The notes below the pieces were generated by a model that worked only from the letters and a program-made list of their open reading frames with translations, was not told the origin of the DNA and searched no databases. DNA of 11,609 nt. It comes from Patescibacteria group bacterium (GTDB lineage Bacteria > Patescibacteriota > Patescibacteriia > UBA9934). Location of the stretch: contig JAUPWK010000047.1 in NCBI GenBank assembly GCA_030916555.1, forward strand, positions 1 through 11,609, given 5' to 3'. Within the stretch, counting starts at the first letter, position 1; each line of letters starts with the position of its first letter. Shown one piece after another: positions 7,310 through 11,609 of the stretch. Made by a program: the position numbers and the translations under genes.

Positions 7310-7894
7310 ATGCGTTTTGTGAGCCGTTGGATCGCAAGTTTGACCGCCGCCTTTGTACTTACAGGGGCGGTTGGTCTGTTTCTGCCAGCCGCTTCTATGG
7401 CTGCAACTAATGCCGCTATTGAAACCGGTACACCTGCTCAGGGCTTCGATCAGCTTGTGGGTTCGGGAAATGACGGGGCCGGCGCGGTTGGGTTGGTATT
7501 TTTGAATATCTGTAAGGTTCCAGCACCGGTTGAAGGTGGTCCGGCGGATACCTGTACCTGCAGAAGCGAAGGTCGCTGTGACTTAGATGACATCATGCAG
7601 CTGTTTGTAAACATCAGCATTTTGATTCTCGGCGTGAGTGGTTCTTTGGTGTTGCTCATGTTTATTTATGGTGGTTTCTTGTGGGTGACATCGCGTGGCG
7701 ATGCGAAGCGTATTGAGAAGGGTAAGGAGACGGTCACTCAGGCGGTGATTGGTTTTGCGATTATTATATTGTCATATTCCATCATCAACTTTGCCATTGC
7801 TGCGTTGGCGGGGGATCAAGCCGGGAGTACAATTGAAGAAACCATTGATAACGCCGGTGACGGTAATCCAGATTTACAAACTACCGGACAGTAA
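7310..7894 (+). CDS. T4SS-type pilin-like protein 1, with cysteine-rich ectodomain
   Basis: 194 residues, the largest of the six paralogues. A signal peptide (about 1-31, ending SMAA) precedes an extracytoplasmic segment with four cysteines (C68, C82, C84, C90), two hydrophobic helices (about 97-123 and 142-167), and an acidic, glycine-rich tail. Between the helices lies the family motif: YGGFLWVTSRGDAKRIEKGK (W125), a small basic cytoplasmic loop. This is the layout of VirB2/TrbC-like pilins and of the T4SS_pilin family found in multiple copies in Patescibacteria. The four cysteines could form two disulfides outside the cell; the other members have none there. The start is set at 7310 because the promoter lies just before it and the signal peptide begins there; the open frame upstream overlaps the lipoprotein gene. 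Its stop is 1 base from the next start. Confidence 0.82.
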   Translation: MRFVSRWIASLTAAFVLTGAVGLFLPAASMAATNAAIETGTPAQGFDQLVGSGNDGAGAVGLVFLNICKVPAPVEGGPADTCTCRSEGRCDLDDIMQLFVNISILILGVSGSLVLLMFIYGGFLWVTSRGDAKRIEKGKETVTQAVIGFAIIILSYSIINFAIAALAGDQAGSTIEETIDNAGDGNPDLQTTGQ

Positions 7895-7895
7895 T

Positions 7896-8252
7896 ATGCA
7901 GATATCTTTACGGAAAATGGGGATGAGCCTTGCGGCTACGGGATTGCTTTTGGCGCCTCAGCTGACATTTGCTGCGGTGACGGTGATTAACCCGATCGGC
8001 ATTACCGATCCGCGGGAGATCATTGGAAATATCATCAAGGCAATTTTGTCTATTGTCGGCTCTTTGGCACTTCTCATGTTTGTGTACGGTGGTGTTCTTT
8101 GGATTACTTCATTTGGAGAAGCCAAGCGCATTGAAAAGGGCAAGACGATTATTACTTGGGCCGTGCTCGGACTGGCGCTTATCGCGGCCGCCTATGTCAT
8201 TGTTAACGCTGTGATTAATGGTCTCACCACGGGATCGGCAACGGGGGGCTAG
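7896..8252 (+). CDS. T4SS-type pilin-like protein 2
   Basis: 118 residues, the shortest member. A signal peptide (about 1-26, ending LTFA) leaves a very short ectodomain (VTVINPIGITDPREI), then two hydrophobic helices (about 44-70 and 85-110) around the loop WITSFGEAKRIEKGK (W69). Within the array it is closest to protein 1: both have YGG before the tryptophan and RIEKGK in the loop, so these two probably form a subgroup and are translated together from one mRNA. The ATG at 7896 is chosen because the open frame upstream lies within protein 1 and lacks a signal peptide. As a T4SS-type pilin it would sit in the inner membrane before assembly. No cysteines. Confidence 0.8.
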   Translation: MQISLRKMGMSLAATGLLLAPQLTFAAVTVINPIGITDPREIIGNIIKAILSIVGSLALLMFVYGGVLWITSFGEAKRIEKGKTIITWAVLGLALIAAAYVIVNAVINGLTTGSATGG

Positions 8253-8278
8253 TAAAACGGAACACTCACTTTTGGGTG

Positions 8279-8287
8279 TGTTATACT
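8279..8287 (+). promoter_or_regulatory. Extended -10 promoter before pilin 3
   Basis: TG-T-TATACT in the 76-base gap between pilin genes 2 and 3. The predicted start is near 8294, giving a leader of about 35 bases that is AT-rich and has no Shine-Dalgarno sequence before the ATG at 8329. It allows pilins 3 to 5 to be expressed separately from 1 and 2. Confidence 0.55.
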
Positions 8288-8328
8288 AATATACGAACTA
8301 TTAATCATAAGTTTTACACATCGTACGT

Positions 8329-8721
8329 ATGGTGAAAGCTTTTCTCAGGATCGGAATGAGTGCAGTGCTTGGAGCAACTATGGCTTTGCCATTTGCTGCG
8401 CGCGTTCACGCCGCACCAATCACAAACACAGCCGATCTCGGTTTGGACAGCAGCTTTACGTCTCAGGTTGGTCTTGGAGATAATGATCTTCAGGACACCA
8501 TCGCGCAGTTGATTAACGTTGCCCTTGGTTTCTTGGGTATCGTGGCCGTGATCATTATTCTCTTCGGTGGTTTCAAGTGGATGACCGCCGGTGGTAATGA
8601 TGAGAAGGTTGGGGAGGCAAAGCGTTTGATTATCGCCGGTATCATTGGTTTGGCGATTATCTTGTCTGCTTACGCGATTACAACCTTCGTGCTCACTTCG
8701 CTTATTTCTGCTACTACCTAG
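8329..8721 (+). CDS. T4SS-type pilin-like protein 3
   Basis: 130 residues: signal peptide (about 1-28, ending VHA), a short ectodomain rich in Gly, Asp and Ser, and two hydrophobic helices (about 57-82 and 98-121). The loop is the most divergent of the set: FKWMTAGGNDEKVGEAKR (W84) has one residue more before the basic part and GEAKR where the others have a lysine pair. The second helix (IIGLAIILSAYAITTFVL) is very close to those of proteins 5 and 6, placing these three in a subgroup. It is followed by a strong hairpin and then by pilin 4. Confidence 0.82.
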   Translation: MVKAFLRIGMSAVLGATMALPFAARVHAAPITNTADLGLDSSFTSQVGLGDNDLQDTIAQLINVALGFLGIVAVIIILFGGFKWMTAGGNDEKVGEAKRLIIAGIIGLAIILSAYAITTFVLTSLISATT

Positions 8722-8737
8722 TTTTCTCACGCCGCTC

Positions 8738-8759
8738 GGCCCGCACGAAAGTGCGGGCC
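8738..8759 (+). other. GC-rich hairpin with GAAA tetraloop just before pilin 4
   Basis: A perfect 9-bp stem, GGCCCGCAC (8738-8746) with GTGCGGGCC (8751-8759), capped by the stable tetraloop GAAA. It ends 7 bases before the ATG of pilin 4 and has no T run, so it is not an ordinary terminator. It could shield the 3' end of an upstream transcript, slow ribosome entry to pilin 4, or act as a processing or attenuation site. Confidence 0.75.
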
Positions 8760-8766
8760 CTGCGCT

Positions 8767-9192
8767 ATGCGAAAACTCGCCGCTGCGATAGCCCTTGTTT
8801 TTACTTTCATTGCCCCATCTTTTGCCTTTGCGCAGCTTTCAGCTGAGGACTCTGGTTTGAATACAACTGCGGTTGCCGCGTACGGCTCTGATGCGGTTAA
8901 TGACACAAACTCAAACATCGGTACGTTTATTGGTAAATATATCATTCAGCCAGTTATCGGACTTACGGGTCTGATTTTCTTGGTCTTAACGGTATATGCT
9001 GGCATGATGTGGATGACCTCAGCAGGTGATTCTAAGCGTATTGAAAAAGCTAAGGGTATTCTTGTTGCCTCTGTAGTTGGTGCGGTGATTATTGCTTCGG
9101 CTTACGTGATTGTGAACACGGTGATTACGTCACTTACCAGTCCAACAACGGCTGTGGAGGATATCACTAACGCCGCCGATCAGAATCCGTAA
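8767..9192 (+). CDS. T4SS-type pilin-like protein 4
   Basis: 141 residues: signal peptide (about 1-22, ending AFA), an ectodomain of about 35 residues rich in Asn, Asp and Ser, two hydrophobic helices (about 58-82 and 97-122) and a C-terminal tail of about 20 residues, longer than in its neighbours apart from protein 1. The loop MWMTSAGDSKRIEKAKG (W82) combines features of both subgroups: RIEK as in proteins 1 and 2 but KAKG as in protein 5. There is no Shine-Dalgarno; instead a stable hairpin stands immediately upstream of the start, so its translation may be controlled differently from the others. The next gene starts 9 bases after its stop. Confidence 0.82.
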   Translation: MRKLAAAIALVFTFIAPSFAFAQLSAEDSGLNTTAVAAYGSDAVNDTNSNIGTFIGKYIIQPVIGLTGLIFLVLTVYAGMMWMTSAGDSKRIEKAKGILVASVVGAVIIASAYVIVNTVITSLTSPTTAVEDITNAADQNP

Positions 9193-9201
9193 TTTTTTGG
9201 T

Positions 9202-9591
9202 ATGTTTAAGCGTTTTGCATTGGGTTCTTTCCTGGTTTGCTCCCTGGCATTTTCCGCACACCGTGTTCAGGCTTTGACTTTGGATACGGGTTTAACCGCG
9301 GCTGGCGGTGTCGCGACGTACAATACTACCCGCTCAGTAGAGGACACGGTTGGTCTGTTGATTAAGGTGTTCGTCGGTTTGCTCGGTATCGTCTTTCTAA
9401 TCCTTACACTGTACGCCGGTTTCTTATGGATGACAGCTGCTGGCGATGCTAAGAAAGTTGATAAGGCGAAAGGCATTCTCACCTCATCAGTAATTGGTTT
9501 GGCCATCTGTTTATCCGCCTATACGATTACCACCTTCGTAATTGCGCAAATTCAGTATACGCAGCAAGGCACAGTTCAGGTGCCTGGTTAA
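9202..9591 (+). CDS. T4SS-type pilin-like protein 5
   Basis: 129 residues: signal peptide (about 1-24, ending VQA), short ectodomain, and two hydrophobic helices (about 48-75 and 91-115) flanking the loop FLWMTAAGDAKKVDKAKG (W76). C13 is inside the signal peptide and C103 in the second helix, so neither is expected to form an extracellular disulfide. The C-terminal tail is polar and glutamine-rich. It lies 9 bases behind pilin 4, so the two are probably on one mRNA; a new promoter follows before pilin 6. Confidence 0.82.
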   Translation: MFKRFALGSFLVCSLAFSAHRVQALTLDTGLTAAGGVATYNTTRSVEDTVGLLIKVFVGLLGIVFLILTLYAGFLWMTAAGDAKKVDKAKGILTSSVIGLAICLSAYTITTFVIAQIQYTQQGTVQVPG

Positions 9592-9626
9592 AGTTGTTCA
9601 CAGCGGTTTTTGAAGAAAGTAAAATG

Positions 9627-9635
9627 TGTTATAAT
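9627..9635 (+). promoter_or_regulatory. Extended -10 promoter before pilin 6
   Basis: TG-T-TATAAT, a perfect extended -10 element, in the 68-base gap between pilins 5 and 6. The predicted start near 9642 is 18 bases before the ATG at 9660. It is the best -10 box in the window, so pilin 6 may be the most strongly expressed copy. Its position rules out the open-frame ATG at 9594 as the real start. Confidence 0.68.
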
Positions 9636-9659
9636 TCTTTTATAAAATTTCATCTAAAT

Positions 9660-10058
9660 ATGAGTAAACTAAAAAACTTTCTCGTAGGAGCTGCACTTGT
9701 GGCCATGCCTTTTAGCGGGGCACTTGTTCACTCAGCTCACGCAGCTGTTAGCTCCGGAGATATTGAAGGTAACCTTGATGCCGTAGGTGGATCTTCTGGT
9801 CTTGGCCAGCAAGAGCTTGATCAAACCCTTGGTTTGCTTATCAATGTTCTCCTTGGTTTACTCGGTATTATTTTCTTGGTGCTCGTCATTTACGCTGGTT
9901 TCCTCTGGATGACCGCCGGTGGCGATGAAAAGAAGGTTGCTAAGGCGAAGAGCATTATCATCACTGCCGTCATTGGTCTCGTGATTCTCTTGTCCGCCTA
10001 CGCTATCAGCACCTTCGTACTTGATCAGTTGATCACGGCTACAGGTTCTGGAAACTAA
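9660..10058 (+). CDS. T4SS-type pilin-like protein 6
   Basis: 132 residues from the ATG at 9660: basic start (MSKLKN), signal peptide (about 1-29, ending AHAA), ectodomain rich in Gly, Ser and Gln, and two hydrophobic helices (about 56-82 and 98-122) around the loop FLWMTAGGDEKKVAKAKS (W83). It is close to proteins 3 and 5 in the second helix (ILLSAYAISTFVL). It has its own near-consensus promoter and its own terminator, so it is probably a single-gene transcript, perhaps the major pilin while the others are minor or specialised; that role split is inference. No T4SS ATPase or channel gene is within the window. Confidence 0.84.
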   Translation: MSKLKNFLVGAALVAMPFSGALVHSAHAAVSSGDIEGNLDAVGGSSGLGQQELDQTLGLLINVLLGLLGIIFLVLVIYAGFLWMTAGGDEKKVAKAKSIIITAVIGLVILLSAYAISTFVLDQLITATGSGN

Positions 10059-10121
10059 GTTTTCAAATCAGAAAACGAGCCCTTGAACGGGCTCGTTTTT
10101 GTATATGTAGAAGTTTTCAAA
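10057..10121 (+). repeat. 11-base direct repeat around the pilin terminator
   Basis: AAGTTTTCAAA occurs at 10057-10067 and again at 10111-10121, on either side of the terminator and just before the composition break. It is short and AT-rich, so chance is possible, but the position next to a join between two kinds of DNA is notable. Confidence 0.55.
10072..10100 (+). terminator. Rho-independent terminator of the pilin array
   Basis: AAAACGAGCCC (10072-10082) pairs over 11 bases with GGGCTCGTTTT around the loop TTGAAC and runs into five Ts. The ACGAGCC/GGCTCGT core is the same as in the terminator after the ABC operon at 4231-4251. Confidence 0.9.
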
Positions 10122-10127
10122 ACAAAG

Positions 10128-10171
10128 ACGACCGGTCTCGAGCGCAGCAAATGCTGGTCGAAACCGGTCGT
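10128..10171 (-). terminator. Long nested hairpin, probable terminator of the high-GC gene pair
   Basis: ACGACCGGT (10128-10136) pairs with ACCGGTCGT (10163-10171); inside, TCGA pairs with TCGA and CAGC with GCTG around an AAAT loop, with small internal loops between. On the minus strand the structure starts 3 bases after the TAG of the upstream secreted-protein gene and is followed by CTTTGTTTTG, so it looks like that gene's terminator. It is also the first high-GC structure after the pilin region. Confidence 0.7.
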
Positions 10172-10174
10172 AGA

Positions 10175-10726
10175 CTAACCACCGATGTGCATCACCGAGT
10201 AACGCTCCACCGTATAGGTGTTTCGGGGGTTCCCGGGGCGTCCCTGAGACGGGATGCCTTCGCCGGTCCCACCGTAGTACTGCCCCCAGATCTCGAGCAC
10301 GAGCCCGAGGTAGGGGACAGAGTAGTGGTCACCACCGGTCCAGTACTTGACCGACTCGATGGTGACTTGGCTTCCGCGTACGATGCCGTACACGGTTTGG
10401 AGCGGCGGAACGCAGCTCCGGAAGTCGAGGTTCTGGTCGGCGTCCGGACCGTCTGCGATCCAGGTACCGATCCCGTTGCCGGCGCCGTCGACCACCACCA
10501 GGTTGCCGAGACGCTCATCCAGGTTCCCGTCACGGAACCCGAATGCGACGCACTCGGTCCGGGACAGGTTCTGGATGGCGACACAGGTCCCGCCACACAG
10601 GTCCCGGTCGAGGGTCCACTGGCCGGGGCGGAGGATCCGCGCCGGCTGGTTGCCGTTGTCCGCGAGCGCCGGAGCGCTGAAGACGACGGCGAAGACGAAC
10701 AGGATCAACTGAATGAAGTTTTCCAT
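10175..10726 (-). CDS. Secreted protein of unknown function (high-GC segment)
   Basis: 183 residues. A signal peptide (about 1-22; hydrophobic LILFVFAVVFSAPALA) with a type I cleavage site before DNG, no lipobox, so the protein is probably exported. The mature domain has four cysteines (C44, C48, C59, C105), enough for two disulfides, and a glycine- and tyrosine-rich C-terminal half with WTGGDHYS (about 129-136) and GQYYGGTGEG (148-157). I recognise no family. The start is supported by AGAGGT a few bases before the ATG. It lies 63 bases downstream of another secreted-protein gene on the same strand, likely in one operon, and ends 3 bases before a terminator-like hairpin. High-GC codon use sets it apart from the pilin side of the window. 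Confidence 0.7.
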   Translation of the reverse strand: MENFIQLILFVFAVVFSAPALADNGNQPARILRPGQWTLDRDLCGGTCVAIQNLSRTECVAFGFRDGNLDERLGNLVVVDGAGNGIGTWIADGPDADQNLDFRSCVPPLQTVYGIVRGSQVTIESVKYWTGGDHYSVPYLGLVLEIWGQYYGGTGEGIPSQGRPGNPRNTYTVERYSVMHIGG

Positions 10727-10748
10727 GGTGACCTCTGGTGTGAGTGGT

Positions 10749-10782
10749 GCGCTCGGACCGGTTTTATGACCCGTCCAAGCGC
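10749..10782 (-). other. Imperfect stem-loop between the two high-GC genes
   Basis: GCGCT (10749-10753) pairs with AGCGC (10778-10782); further in, GGAC (10755-10758) pairs with GTCC and GG with CC, with two mismatches and an 8-base loop containing TTTTA. There is no T run after it on the minus strand, so it is more likely to stabilise or process the mRNA than to end it. Confidence 0.45.
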
Positions 10783-10789
10783 AATGAGG

Positions 10790-11512
10790 TCAGTGGCCGA
10801 CCGTCTCGTTCCAGGCCGCGTCCTCCGGGGAGGCCGCGGGCTTGGTGCCGGACGGCGCCGGGGTGGCGGGCTTCGTCGGCGCGGAGGGGACGTTGTTCGT
10901 CACCCCCATCTGCATGGCCATGAGGCCCTGCAGATTCCCGACGTTGTTCTGGAACTGCCCCACGACCGACTGGCCGTAGGGGAGCCCCGCGATGCCGTTC
11001 ATCCCACCGAAGTTGAGGGTTCCTCCCTCGTCGTCGGTGATGGCGGACATGGCCGCGGCGTTCCCCGTGGCCGACTCGTCGGCCTCGGAGTGGAAGTCGC
11101 GCCCCAGTCGGAGCGCGAGCTCCGTGTTCGTGGCGCGCCCCTGGGCGTCCACGAACTCCGCCTGGGCCCGGACACAGTCCGGGTACTGCTCGGCGAGCCG
11201 CGCCATGCGGCGACCGCTGAAGGCCTCCTGGTCCATCGCGAACCCGCAGACGTTGTCCGCGGTCACGGCCGGCCGGCCGAGCACGGAACCGTTCGTGGTG
11301 GGGTCCGCGACCGTGCGGGCCTCCATCATCCGGATCCGGTCGTCGGTCGCGGCCTGCTTGGCCGCGATCTCGTTCTCCGCCTCCACCTGGGAGGCGGGGG
11401 TGACCGTGCCGTCCGCCTCGAGGCGGGCGCCGGCCGGGACGTGGAGCGTGTTGCTCCCGTCCTGCGCGAACGAGGTGGACGCGAGGAAGAGACCGATGAT
11501 GAACTGGGTCAT
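10790..11512 (-). CDS. Secreted protein of unknown function with proline-rich tail (high-GC segment)
   Basis: 240 residues from the ATG at 11512, chosen because AAGGAGGG stands 4 bases before it and a signal peptide (about 1-16, ending TSFA before QDG) starts there; longer in-frame starts lack both. The mature part has an Ala/Glu-rich helical stretch (about 40-68), two cysteines (C89 and C113) that could pair, a Gly/Asn/Met-rich region (about 163-205) and a low-complexity Pro-Ala-Thr tail (about 209-230) typical of flexible linkers or surface-exposed ends. I recognise no family. It is upstream of the other secreted-protein gene on the same strand; both are probably envelope or extracellular proteins of the source organism. 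Confidence 0.68.
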   Translation of the reverse strand: MTQFIIGLFLASTSFAQDGSNTLHVPAGARLEADGTVTPASQVEAENEIAAKQAATDDRIRMMEARTVADPTTNGSVLGRPAVTADNVCGFAMDQEAFSGRRMARLAEQYPDCVRAQAEFVDAQGRATNTELALRLGRDFHSEADESATGNAAAMSAITDDEGGTLNFGGMNGIAGLPYGQSVVGQFQNNVGNLQGLMAMQMGVTNNVPSAPTKPATPAPSGTKPAASPEDAAWNETVGH

Positions 11513-11551
11513 GTGACCCTCCTTGTATCTCATGCTGGTTGTGAAGGTTCG

Positions 11552-11569
11552 CCCAGCAACCAAGCTGGG
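11552..11569. other. Perfect hairpin upstream of the high-GC gene pair
   Basis: CCCAGC (11552-11557) and GCTGGG (11564-11569) form a 6-bp stem with a 6-base loop. On the minus strand it lies in the presumed leader about 40 bases before the ATG at 11512. A 13-base near-palindrome, TGATTT-G-AAATCA (11596-11608), follows toward the window end. I see no convincing -10/-35 pair for this gene. Confidence 0.45.
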
Positions 11570-11609
11570 TACCAAAGTGTTCAGGCTGGATAGGGTGATT
11601 TGAAATCAA

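Larger units (their letters stand above)
10102..11609. other. High-GC segment of different origin
   Basis: Hand counts of 60-base blocks give 41 G+C in 10261-10320 and 45 in 11101-11160, against 18 in 5221-5280 and 35 in 9301-9360. Both genes here have clear Shine-Dalgarno sequences while those to the left have none. The coding strand also switches. The boundary is between the pilin terminator and the hairpin at 10128. It may be transferred DNA or an assembly chimera. Confidence 0.75.

Noticed and set aside
8261..8282. AACAC/GTGTT inverted repeat as a terminator after pilin 2
   Set aside because: Only five bases pair cleanly, mismatches follow, and the right arm runs into the promoter of pilin 3.
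9594..9659. N-terminal extension of pilin 6
   Set aside because: A perfect extended -10 promoter lies inside it, and the signal peptide starts at the ATG at 9660.
10151..11593. A 480-codon open frame on the plus strand of the high-GC segment
   Set aside because: It lies opposite two minus-strand genes that have signal peptides and Shine-Dalgarno sequences. Its translation is rich in Arg, Gly, Val and Asp without recognisable domains, as expected for the antisense frame of GC-rich genes.
10764..11609. A 281-codon minus-strand open frame overlapping the proline-tailed secreted protein gene
   Set aside because: It gives an Arg/Gly/His-rich low-complexity translation with no signal peptide and no ribosome-binding site; the overlapping frame from 11512 is better supported.
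1..11609. CRISPR array or dispersed short repeats with regular spacing
   Set aside because: No regularly spaced identical repeats were found; the similarity among pilin genes is that of paralogous coding sequence.

Overview
The window looks like a stretch of a Candidate Phyla Radiation (Patescibacteria, Parcubacteria-like) genome with a compositionally foreign segment at its right end. The pointers to this group are a tandem array of six small two-helix pilin paralogues of the T4SS-pilin (VirB2/TrbC-like) type that is abundant in these bacteria, compact gene packing with 1-2 base gaps, and start codons almost without Shine-Dalgarno sequences. The taxonomic call is inference from gene content.

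Layout. Bases 1-163 hold no gene, only a probable terminator (68-95, minus strand) for the tRNA that follows. A tRNA-Ser(CGA) lies on the minus strand (164-253) and its promoter diverges from that of a marR-ABC-ABC operon (366-4220). The operon encodes a MarR-type regulator and the two halves of a heterodimeric ABC exporter with one consensus and one degenerate ATP site. A bidirectional terminator separates it from a convergent minus-strand gene for a divergent alternative oxidase (4259-4936) that keeps all the diiron ligands. Divergently from the oxidase run galU (UTP-glucose-1-phosphate uridylyltransferase) and an extracellular solute-binding lipoprotein with no permease nearby.

From 7310 to 10058 come six consecutive pilin-like genes with three internal promoters and one strong hairpin, closed by a terminator whose stem matches the one after the ABC operon.

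Beyond about 10102 the character changes sharply. GC rises to roughly 68-75 % in sampled blocks, both genes are on the minus strand, both encode unrecognised secreted proteins, and both have good Shine-Dalgarno sequences. This part is either recently acquired DNA or a chimeric join in the assembly; the break falls between the pilin terminator and a long hairpin at 10128-10171.

A recurring signal is an extended -10 box, TG(C/T)TA followed by variable bases and a final T, in front of six genes. In three cases (the oxidase, galU and the first pilin) the predicted transcript begins 1-3 bases before the ATG, which suggests leaderless mRNAs.
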